From assembly GCA_029213065.1 (NCBI GenBank), contig JARGPH010000001.1, positions 248,001 to 312,000 on the forward strand: 64,000 nt of DNA, in the 5' to 3' direction. Made by a program: the position numbers and the translations under genes. Under the pieces are notes generated by a model, which worked only from the letters and a program-made list of their open reading frames with translations, ran no database searches and was not told the DNA's origin. Shown here one piece after another: positions 1-6,237 of this stretch (positions are counted from its first letter, which is position 1; each line of letters starts with the position of its first letter). The DNA comes from Verrucomicrobiales bacterium. GTDB taxonomy: Bacteria; Verrucomicrobiota; Verrucomicrobiia; Verrucomicrobiales; DEV007.

Positions 1-104
1 GAATCGAGACTCGCTACCGGGGTCGACGCCCCCCTCTTCCCTGCTGAAGGCGCTAACGATGGCAGAGTCGAGAGATTCTTATTCATAAAGATCTCAAACT
101 TCAT
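1..104 (-). CDS. Possible 5' part of a further integron-cassette gene (partial, runs off the window)
   Basis: A minus-strand frame opens with ATG at 104 and stays open to the left edge, giving about 34 residues beginning MKFEIFMNKN. It resembles no family I recognise. The support is positional. The ATG lies a few bases after a candidate attC R' core (108-114), and the cassette genes at 1846, 2422 and 2942 also start within about 15 bases of such a core. If this is right, the cassette array continues left of the window. It could equally be a chance frame. Confidence 0.3.
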   Translation of the reverse strand, partial: MKFEIFMNKNLSTLPSLAPSAGKRGASTPVASLD

Positions 105-107
105 ATA

Positions 108-114
108 ACCGAAC
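108..114 (-). other. Candidate R' core of a disrupted attC site
   Basis: On the minus strand the bases read GCGTTCGGT, matching the GCGTTCGGC end of the attC at 1852-1976. The neighbouring arm also resembles attC. The partner R'' core, expected about 125 bp away, is absent because the transposase-associated repeats begin near 190. I infer an attC half-site left by insertion or deletion. The evidence is weak because the motif is short. Confidence 0.3.
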
Positions 115-193
115 GCCAGGCAAGCTGAGACAAGTCTGAAAGTAGCAAAATCAGAGAATCAGGTCAAACCCGGGGAATCCAACCCGCCCGAAA

Positions 194-337
194 CAGGGAC
201 AGGTTAATTATCGCAGAGAGGAGCCGAAAGAGGGACAGGTTAATTATCGCGCGGGTTAATTATCGCGCGAAACAGTGACACGCGAGCACGAAAGCACGCG
301 CGAAACAGGGACAGGTTAATTATCGGGTTAATTATCG
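194..337 (+). repeat. Cluster of short direct repeats (RAYT-associated REP-like repeats)
   Basis: Full copies of CAGGGACAGGTTAATTATCG lie at 194-213 and 306-325, with one copy lacking the first base at 231-249. Half copies GGTTAATTATCG lie at 254-265 and 326-337. The same unit in inverse orientation (17 of 20 bases) lies at 1631-1647, on the other side of the transposase gene. This is the pattern expected of REP sequences mobilised by a REP-associated tyrosine transposase. It is not a CRISPR array, because spacers are absent or irregular and half-units are fused. Confidence 0.8.
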
Positions 338-498
338 AAAGGACAAAGCCAGATACTGCTCATTTTCTTCGATTAGCCCAAAGCGATGCTTCACCACGGA
401 AATAGAACCGTTTTCCGCGGTATTCGTTGAAAGGATCGGTGTCCTGTCTCCTCAAGAACGCAGACGCACTCACCTTTGGCACTGACCGCGGCCTCGCT

Positions 499-1582
499 CT
501 ATGGGCCGCTGGAGCGCTTGAAAAGCGACCCTCCCGGTGGGGAGGACTCTGATGCGATCACTTCACGCTGTAAATCCCGTATCACGCACAACCCATTCCA
601 ATCGGCGTCACGCATCTCCCTTGCTCCACTTTCACGCCTCTTTCCAAACAACGCTCGATTTCGCTCGAAGACCTGATTTACAAAACGCTCACTCCCCAGA
701 ACCGCTCCGTCCGTCATATAGCGCACACGATGGCGAATCGCCTCAACCACTGGCATTTTGCCTTTGCGAGCTTCCTCTTTCTCGACCTCGCCCTGAGAAA
801 AAGCTTTCTTCCGATTGACCTGCCCCTCTTCAGAAATTTCACGCGTTCGCCCTTCATGATACAGCCAGAGTCGATAGGTGGCCGCGGTCTCCGGCCATTT
901 CTCCTCAAAATCAGTTCCACTGACATGATCTGAAGTCGTTAGAATTCGCCCCAGTCCACGCCGCGCCCAATGGTTACCTCCAACTGCTGAGGCATAGCCA
1001 CACCAGCGGTATTCCTCCACTTTGGAAACCATATTTGCCCGAATCGGATTGAGATCAATATACGCCGCCATCGTCATCAACGCCTTGGAATCCCCCTCCA
1101 CTAAAACGCTCTTAAAACGATCTTCCCAAAGAGTTCCTTTGCGCCCCTGCCGTCTATTGTGCCACTGGCTGTAGCGCTGCTTCAGATCCTTCATGAATCC
1201 TGACAAATCCCCCATGCGGCGGCGATAACGATTTAAAATCTTCTCCTCCCGCGTGGCATCACCGGAATCACGAGCGCGCTTCAATTCCTCTCGAACCGTT
1301 CGCACGATGGTCGCATCATAGAGAAAGCCGAGACGCTTGAGTATCGTCTCTGCATCAAGTGATTGAGCGGCTTCACGATCAGGCTCTTCGATCAACAGGT
1401 GAAAGTGATTAGTCATCACGCAATACGTGACAATGCGCATCCCGTGAAAAGCCTCCAGCTTTCGCATCAAAGATGACAAAATGCTCTTTCTCCTCGTCAT
1501 GGAAAACATATCGACGATCCACGACGCGAGAGAGGCAGTGATAGTAACTTTTACCCTCTCCCCGGATGCGTGATTGCCTCAT
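499..1582 (-). pseudogene. REP-associated tyrosine transposase (Y1_Tnp, IS200-like), frameshifted
   Basis: This encodes a single-strand DNA transposase of the HUH/Y1 family, which acts on REP hairpins. The N-terminal frame (ATG at 1582, MRQSRIRGEGKSYYHCLSR) carries the usual opening of the family and runs to about 1470. The rest lies in another frame (down to 499) and contains the HUH motif in MTNHFHLLIE and the catalytic-tyrosine region YIDLNPIRA. The C-terminal part (GAVLGSERFVNQVF, then REMRDADWNGL) is also typical. Removing one T from the TTT at 1469-1471 rejoins the frames as HFVILMRKLEAF, giving about 360 residues. The gene is therefore a recent pseudogene, a slippage-expressed gene or a sequencing error. 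It is inserted in an integron cassette and flanked by inverted repeats (194-337 and 1631-1647). Confidence 0.85.
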
Positions 1583-1630
1583 GTAAAAATCATGCCGCAA
1601 TAAAACACTGTTCGCAAGAACATTGTTCAA

Positions 1631-1647
1631 TAATTAACCTGTCCCTG
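1631..1647 (-). repeat. Inverted copy of the RAYT-associated repeat
   Basis: The bases TAATTAACCTGTCCCTG are the exact reverse complement of the first 17 bases of the repeat unit at 194-213 and 306-325. It lies just upstream of the transposase start, so the gene is bracketed by inverted repeats. It also forms the last codons of the truncated cassette gene to its right, which marks the insertion junction. Confidence 0.8.
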
Positions 1648-1846
1648 TTGATTTTGCCGCAGCTTTTGCCTGCCTCTCAAGTTTACCGATTTCAGCGTAT
1701 GAGGATCGAACGAGATCCATTCCGGACTGATCGGTGGCAGCGTCCGCCCATACTGAGATCTTCACTTCGCCGGTAAATGTCCGAAATCGTCCGATCAAAT
1801 TGCCCTCAAACATTGGGTCGGGTTTCAATTTCGGAAGTCGTGCCAT
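1634..1846 (-). pseudogene. Truncated integron-cassette gene (unknown function)
   Basis: A 70-residue frame starting MARLPKLKPDPMFEGN begins 7 bases after the R' core of the attC at 1852-1976, as expected for a cassette gene. Its last residues (STGTG) and stop codon are supplied by the inverted repeat of the transposase element, so the original 3' end is missing. The sequence (FEGN..GRFRTFTGEVKISVW) loosely recalls small DUF2262-type proteins, but I cannot assign it. No continuation is visible left of the element. It is probably inactive or a new truncated product. Confidence 0.55.
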
Positions 1847-1851
1847 TTTGA

Positions 1852-1976
1852 GCCGAACGCCCGAAGATAGGCAGCCTCACCTGGGAGCGCCACTTCGAAT
1901 CTGGATTGAAGGTTGAGTGTCCATGAAGATTTCGACTCGCGGCGTGGTGAGGCTTGCCTACTCTGCCTTGTTCGGC
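1852..1976 (-). other. attC recombination site (cassette 3/4 boundary)
   Basis: On the minus strand the site runs from R'' GCCGAAC (1970-1976) to R' GTTCGGC (1852-1858), 125 bp in all. The arms pair through GGCAAGCCTCACC and GGTGAGGCTGCC, with unpaired extra bases, as in folded attC sites. The central loop differs from the other two sites. The cassette gene at 1958-2422 ends inside it (stop at 1958-1960). Confidence 0.85.
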
Positions 1977-2422
1977 GCTTCGTCTAATCTGTGACTCGCA
2001 TCGAGAGAGAAGCGCAGTTCAAACGTGTCAGAACCGGGAACAATGCCGAAGAAATCAGAACGATAAGTCACCAAAAGTAAGAGCGGTTCGTTGGTCGGAA
2101 AACTTGGTGAACTCTCTTCTGGGATGGACTGTCGAACGTTTATGGAATACCCGTCCCGCGCCTTTTGGATCCCGGATGGAATTTCGCCAAGGACTATTGT
2201 TCCGCCTTCGTAGTAGTTTAGGATGAGTTCCCAATATGTTTCATCTCTATTGGCGGAAACTACGGAGAGAATCAAATATCCACTCCCCTTCGATCGATTC
2301 AGTTCAATCTGAGTTTCTCCGTTGTGATTTGATATCGTAGCAATCTCAGCCCCGACCAGCAATACAGAACCAAAAATCGCAACCACGAGGGCGAGCAAAC
2401 TGAAAATCAAGTTGCGCTTCAT
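1958..2422 (-). CDS. Cassette-encoded exported or membrane-anchored protein, unknown function
   Basis: The 154-residue product has a Lys/Arg start and a hydrophobic stretch (residues 5-25, IFSLLALVVAIFGSVLLVG) that looks like a signal peptide or single membrane anchor. A mainly beta-type soluble region of about 125 residues follows. No family is recognised. The ATG at 2422 lies 13 bases past the point where the cassette begins (R' core of the attC at 2429-2553). The stop lies inside the next attC (1852-1976), so the gene fills its cassette exactly. It was probably transcribed from the integron promoter or read through from upstream cassettes. Confidence 0.75.
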   Translation of the reverse strand: MKRNLIFSLLALVVAIFGSVLLVGAEIATISNHNGETQIELNRSKGSGYLILSVVSANRDETYWELILNYYEGGTIVLGEIPSGIQKARDGYSINVRQSIPEESSPSFPTNEPLLLLVTYRSDFFGIVPGSDTFELRFSLDASHRLDEAPNKAE

Positions 2423-2428
2423 TTCTTA

Positions 2429-2553
2429 GCCGAACGTTTGAGGCATCGTAGCCCAATCTGGGGGCGCAGCCTCGAGTGGAGGATAAGGATTCGAATCAGG
2501 GAAGTCAATCAACTCGCAGCGGGATTGGGCTTACGATCGCCGCCTTGTTGTGC
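2429..2553 (-). other. attC recombination site (cassette 2/3 boundary)
   Basis: On the minus strand this 125 bp site runs from R'' GCACAAC (2547-2553) to R' GTTCGGC (2429-2435). The arms pair as ATCGTAAGCCCAATC and GATTGGGCTACGAT with a one-base bulge. Its central part shares GAGTTGATTGACTTCC and AATCCTTA with the attC at 2949-3073, so these two sites are close relatives, as in sedentary chromosomal integrons. Confidence 0.9.
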
Positions 2554-2561
2554 CCGGATTT

Positions 2562-2942
2562 TCAGAGCCACTCCGACTCGATAATGAAGGCTTCGAACAG
2601 GACTCCGCGTTTCTGGGGATCTGCCTGCTTCTTGAAGTCGTTGAGAAGCGCGATGCATGTAACAAGAAATTCGTTTCGGCGTGGTTTGTTGCTCGATGAG
2701 TGATCGCTATCATACATGTGTTGGTGGAGTTGAAAGTTCCGTTGAGCTTCGTCGAGTGAGCAATGGTTGGGGCCGCCACCGAAGCTATCATCGTCTTCCC
2801 ATCCGCAGATGTTGCAAATCTCGTATCCGCCAGGCTCTGCAATGGTGGGTAGACGACAGCACGGGCATTCAAAAACGGTGTCCGCTTCACCACGGATATT
2901 CGTGAACTCGTAGAGCAACCGTGGTGGATTCTGGATCTCCAT
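2562..2942 (-). CDS. CPCC family cysteine-rich protein (integron cassette)
   Basis: I chose the ATG at 2942 (126 residues, MEIQNPPRLLYEF). The longer frame up to 3032 would translate the attC itself, and this ATG is 12 bases past the cassette boundary. The core contains CPCCRLPT, then YEICNICGWEDD, the two CxxC pairs of the CPCC domain, which probably binds a metal ion. Downstream is a histidine-rich segment (HQHMYDSDHS). Such proteins are small and cytoplasmic, often near toxin-immunity or defence genes, with no proven biochemical role. The stop is 8 bases before the R'' core of the next attC. Confidence 0.8.
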   Translation of the reverse strand: MEIQNPPRLLYEFTNIRGEADTVFECPCCRLPTIAEPGGYEICNICGWEDDDSFGGGPNHCSLDEAQRNFQLHQHMYDSDHSSSNKPRRNEFLVTCIALLNDFKKQADPQKRGVLFEAFIIESEWL

Positions 2943-2948
2943 TTTTTG

Positions 2949-3073
2949 GCACAACGTTCGAGTCATCGTAGCCTGATCAGAGGGCGATGTCTCGGAAACA
3001 GAGTAAGGATTCAAATTTAGGAAGTCAATCAACTCAGAACGTGATCAGGCTTACGATCGACGTCTTGTTAGCC
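2949..3073 (-). other. attC recombination site (cassette 1/2 boundary)
   Basis: On the minus strand this 125 bp site runs from R'' GGCTAAC (3067-3073) to R' GTTGTGC (2949-2955). The arms are ATCGTAAGCCTGATCA and TGATCAGGCTACGAT, nearly perfect inverted repeats with an extrahelical base. The R'' core is complementary to the start of its own cassette (GTTAGCC at 3618-3624). The R' core matches the R'' of the following cassette, exactly as cassette circularisation predicts. Confidence 0.9.
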
Positions 3074-3607
3074 TCCTTTTTGCGGGTCTCGATCGTCCTC
3101 GAGTTCACCATATCGATCCCAATCTGGCTCGATGGATCCATCGGAAAAAAAGAAAACGTCCGACTTGTAGCACGTAAGTGAGAAGTCGAGCAACCTTTGC
3201 AGTGAGTCGAATCCAACCTCCCACGGTGCATGGATACATCTTTGAATTACGTGGCTGCCATGTTTTGGTTGTGCGATTCCATAGCCACCATCCGAGAAAT
3301 CTGAAAGGAAGCGAAAGTTCTTTTTCTTCCCCAAGAATCCGTAAATCGAATTCGTTCGCTTATGGTTTTCTAGAGAAGTCGCAAAAGGAAAGTAACATGC
3401 TCCAGGTAAAATCTCGATATCGTATGATCCATCGTGCCACGAATACAGATCGATAATTTCATCGGGCGGATTGAAGCGGATCTGCTTGAAAGATTCTCGC
3501 AGAATCTCTGAGTCGAGGCCTGGGCGGAACTCGATAGAGGAATCTAGTCGAAGGATCTCTTCCTTGATCTGATTTCCTAAAGCAGCTATTTCACCTTCAC
3601 GAGACAT
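3068..3607 (-). CDS. SMI1/KNR4 (SUKH) family protein, first integron cassette
   Basis: The 179-residue product has the SUKH-type pattern: an N-terminal helix, then NPPDEIIDLYSWHDGS (the 'P.e..ly..hdG' motif, about residues 47-62), then YFPFATSLE and FRFLSDFSDGGYGIA. SUKH proteins commonly act as immunity proteins that neutralise polymorphic nuclease toxins, although many are orphans. No toxin gene is visible here. ATG at 3607 lies about 15 bases after the presumed attI crossover, and the stop codon TAA is formed by the attC R'' core GGCTAAC. Base composition is clearly more AT-rich than the chromosomal genes to the right, which fits acquisition by transfer. Confidence 0.8.
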   Translation of the reverse strand: MSREGEIAALGNQIKEEILRLDSSIEFRPGLDSEILRESFKQIRFNPPDEIIDLYSWHDGSYDIEILPGACYFPFATSLENHKRTNSIYGFLGKKKNFRFLSDFSDGGYGIAQPKHGSHVIQRCIHAPWEVGFDSLQRLLDFSLTCYKSDVFFFSDGSIEPDWDRYGELEDDRDPQKGG

Positions 3608-3617
3608 CGGTTTCCAA

Positions 3618-3624
3618 GGCTAAC
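3618..3624 (-). other. Presumed attI x attC crossover core
   Basis: The minus strand reads GTTAGCC, the complement of the R'' core of the first cassette's attC. The cassette therefore begins here, and the sequence to the right (to about 3700) should contain attI. The exact attI limits cannot be seen. Confidence 0.55.
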
Positions 3625-3688
3625 AGTATTATTATCCCACGCATCCTCTGATATCCCACTCGGAATTTCTGGTCGCAGGTCACCGCTT

Positions 3689-3717
3689 AGAAAACAGACT
3701 ACCCCATACACAGTCAA
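3689..3717 (-). promoter_or_regulatory. Candidate cassette promoter (Pc)
   Basis: On the minus strand, TTGACT (3712-3717) is followed after 17 bases by TTTTCT (3689-3694), pointing toward the cassette genes. The -35 matches 5 of 6 consensus bases and the -10 only 3 of 6. Position between intI and the first cassette is where a Pc is expected. This is a weak prediction. Confidence 0.3.
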
Positions 3718-3920
3718 GCTTCTTCACGTTTTACCCACTGTATTTCAAGCCATCTCATTTAATTAGCTATCATTTACTATTCACGATGATTAGGCGTCTG
3801 ATATCCCTCTCGCGAGGGGGTCGGTCACCGCCCTTACTTAAAATTAGTAGATATTCAGCTAAAGCGAAACAGGTATTTAAATATTGCCATTTTGAACAGT
3901 TGTTTCAATATATTGTTCTT

Positions 3921-5198
3921 ATGAACGCTCAACCTATTCGAAACTACGACTGGCGGGCTGACCTGAATGCCTCCCGTGAGGTGTCACGTCAGGATAAATA
4001 TGGCTACACACTGTTGCTTGAATGGTTTGAGAATTGGAGAATGGCCCACCATCTTGCTCCTTCGAGGGATTCAGCGAAGCAGTTCTGGCGGGCGCAGATC
4101 CTCTCGAAGGAGCGGGAGTCGTGGCAGATCAATCAATGGTCCGAAGCGGTCAGCTGGTATCTGAAATGGCTGACCTATTGCAACGGCATGGGGCAAACAG
4201 GAATGACGGTGGAGGAACGGGTGCGGGCAGCGATGCATCAGGCGGGTTGCCGGAGAGGTTTGGCCAGGAAGACGAAGCAGACCTATTCCCAGCGCATCGG
4301 TGCCTTTGCGAGGTGGACTCTGAAACGCGGAGGCAATGCCCGGACGATGTTGGAGCCTGAGTGCGCCCGTGACTGGCTCACTTCGCTTGTCGAGTGCGGT
4401 GAAGTCGCGTATTCAACTCAGAAACAAGCCCTCAATGCCCTTTCTTTTTTCTATAAAGCGGTCTGTGGGATGGAGGAGGTTGATCTACAGGTTCGCTTTC
4501 GCAGAACACCGAAACGCATCCCTGTTGTGCTGAGCATGAAAGAGGTCGCGGCGATTCTGGAGCGAATTCCTGAGAGTTCGAATCTGGCAGCGCAGTTACA
4601 ATACGGAAGCGGACTGCGCAGGGCTGAACTGATGCGATTGCGGATCAAGGACGTTGATCTGGAACGCGGACAATTGATGATTCGCGGCGGCAAGGGCGGC
4701 CGTGACCGAATGACTATTTTGCCGCGTGCGGTTGCTGAGCAATTAGTGGAGTGGAAGAAGCGCGCGAGGGCTCTTTACGAAGCGGATCGAGCCGCTGATG
4801 CCCCCGGAGTGGATATGCCAACGCGCGGAATGGAACGCAAAATGCCCGGGGCAGGAAAGAAATGGGAATGGTTCTGGCTGTTTCCGGCGGCTAGGGAATC
4901 GGTCGATCCGGAGTCGGGAATTCGACGACGACATCACATTCACCCGGAAACCTATTCGACCCATTTCAGGAACGCGGTCGAAGCAACCGGGATAGAAAAA
5001 CGGGTTACGACCCATGTGCTCCGCCATAGCTTCGCCACTCATCTACTGGAATCGGGAACGGATATCCGAACGCTTCAGGAGTTGCTCGGGCACGAGGACA
5101 TTTCAACGACCCAAATCTATTTGCACATTGCAAAAGGATTGAACCATTGCGGGGTAAACAGCCCGCTGGATAGCGCTCTTGAGCGGAGTTTCGTCTAA
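3921..5198 (+). CDS. intI: Integron integrase (tyrosine recombinase)
   Basis: It catalyses attI x attC cassette integration and excision. The open frame extends up to 3786, but ATG 3921 (MNAQPIRNY, 425 residues) is the likelier start because the preceding stretch is AT-rich and poorly protein-like. Tyrosine-recombinase residues are R233 (GSGLRR), K258 (GGKGG), H365 and R368 (THVLRHSFATH), H391 (LLGHED) and Y400 (TQIYLH). The IntI-specific extra segment between patches is present (KMPGAGKKWEWFWLFPA, then SVDPESGIRRRHHIH), which separates it from XerC/D. The canonical IntI start (VEERVRAAM) lies near residue 97, so this protein carries an N-terminal extension of about 95 residues. It diverges from the cassettes at 1-3.6 kb, the normal integron layout. 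Confidence 0.93.
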   Translation: MNAQPIRNYDWRADLNASREVSRQDKYGYTLLLEWFENWRMAHHLAPSRDSAKQFWRAQILSKERESWQINQWSEAVSWYLKWLTYCNGMGQTGMTVEERVRAAMHQAGCRRGLARKTKQTYSQRIGAFARWTLKRGGNARTMLEPECARDWLTSLVECGEVAYSTQKQALNALSFFYKAVCGMEEVDLQVRFRRTPKRIPVVLSMKEVAAILERIPESSNLAAQLQYGSGLRRAELMRLRIKDVDLERGQLMIRGGKGGRDRMTILPRAVAEQLVEWKKRARALYEADRAADAPGVDMPTRGMERKMPGAGKKWEWFWLFPAARESVDPESGIRRRHHIHPETYSTHFRNAVEATGIEKRVTTHVLRHSFATHLLESGTDIRTLQELLGHEDISTTQIYLHIAKGLNHCGVNSPLDSALERSFV

Positions 5199-5613
5199 GA
5201 GATCGCTGATCCATCGCCAGCGTACAGGGCCACTATTTGACGCAGGGCTGCGGACCACTGACGGGATCGCCCGGGCCTTTCCAGTGTATCTACGGCGTCG
5301 CCCGGAGGCACCGGTATGCGGATTTCTTTCTCATTTTTCTACCTGTATGAAGACATCAACGAAGCCTCCAGTCGATTTGCCGGCTACCAGCTTGAGGAGG
5401 GTCGGGCCACCGAAACCGCCACGGCAAATGACGCGGGCGCGGGTGATTTCGACGGGAGGGTTCGATTGCAGGCGGACGTCGTGATTCCACCCTTTGGCAA
5501 AAGGCATCTACCTGCGGGGCTGAGGCGTCTCTTCCGTCTCTGCTGCGCGGGCACAAAAAAAGCAGGCAGCGCAAGCCACCCGCTTTTAAAATTTGAGATG
5601 GGCTCAGTGAGGA
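5199..5613. other. Intergenic stretch without a convincing gene
   Basis: About 415 bp lies between intI and secG. Several frames are open (for example 5316-5654), but all are rich in Arg/Pro/Ser and resemble no protein family, as expected for chance frames in GC-rich DNA. The right end holds a terminator-like hairpin. I see no attC. Confidence 0.6.
5555..5590 (-). terminator. Probable terminator of secG
   Basis: On the minus strand AAAAGC...GGC, a short loop, then GCC-T-GCTTTTTTT forms an imperfect hairpin followed by T residues, 24 bases past the secG stop. The plus strand also ends in TTTT, so it may work in both directions for the convergent intI. Confidence 0.5.
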
Positions 5614-6159
5614 TTACTCACCGCCTTTTGCACCTTTGGCCGCGTCGCCTTTAGCAGGAGCAGGGGCCGGTGCTTTCGCTTTTTCCTTCGCAGCAGGTTT
5701 TGCAGGGGCCTTCGCTTTTTCTTTCTCTCCGCCTTTGGGCTGCGCAGGCTTGGGAGCCTCTTTCGCCTTGGGCGCTTCGGGGGCCGGAGCATCCGGTGCG
5801 GTCGCCGGAGCAGGAGCAGCCTGCTGAATTTGCTGGATCATCTCAGGAGTGATTCCTTCGGGAAGTTCCGGCTCGCGATCGACGACTTTCTCGAGAACAT
5901 CATTTGCTGCAGACGAGCGGAATTCGCGGGTTTTCACCATCGCGAGTCCGATTGCAGAAACGAAAAAGAGGATACCGAGCCAGGTCGTGAATTTCTGGAG
6001 AATGTCGGTGGTGTGAGCTCCGAGAGCAGAATCAAGAGATCCTCCGCCGAATGCCGCGCCGAGACCTTCCTGCTTGGGACGCTGGATCAAGACGATCAAT
6101 ACCATCAAAATGCTGACAGCAATGATGACGACGGTTAACAAAATGGATAGAATTGCCAT
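5614..6159 (-). CDS. secG: Preprotein translocase subunit SecG with long Ala/Pro/Lys tail
   Basis: It is a small inner-membrane subunit of the SecYEG channel. ATG at 6159 (MAILSILLTVVI, 181 residues) is preferred over the upstream start at 6219. Two membrane helices flank the SecG motif: residues about 3-23, then LIQRPKQEGLGAAFGGGS (QxxKGxGLGAAFGG in the family), then about 54-72. Ordinary SecG is 75-110 residues. Here a low-complexity C-terminal extension of about 80 residues follows, made of Ala, Pro and Lys (KAKAPAPAPAKG type). It is divergent from recD2, with 78 bp between them. Confidence 0.9.
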   Translation of the reverse strand: MAILSILLTVVIIAVSILMVLIVLIQRPKQEGLGAAFGGGSLDSALGAHTTDILQKFTTWLGILFFVSAIGLAMVKTREFRSSAANDVLEKVVDREPELPEGITPEMIQQIQQAAPAPATAPDAPAPEAPKAKEAPKPAQPKGGEKEKAKAPAKPAAKEKAKAPAPAPAKGDAAKGAKGGE

Positions 6160-6237
6160 GGGGCGGCGAATATGCGACACAGGTGTATGGTTGTAAAGGG
6201 CGAGAATTGCGTCTCTCAATCATCGATAGAAAACACC

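Noticed and set aside
194-337. CRISPR-like repeats
   Set aside because: The repeats are 20 bases with irregular or no spacers and fused half-units, and the inverse copy lies beyond a RAYT gene; no cas gene is present.
360-482. Minus-strand frame of 40 codons starting GTG at 482
   Set aside because: The translation looks somewhat protein-like but no family or start signal supports it, and it lies between the transposase and its repeats.
3786-3920. N-terminal 45 residues of the longest intI frame
   Set aside because: The stretch is AT-rich and unlike recombinase sequence; ATG 3921 is a better start and the segment more likely contains the intI promoter.
5199-5654. Short frames between intI and secG
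   Set aside because: All are Arg/Pro/Ser-rich with no recognisable motif and no attC boundaries.
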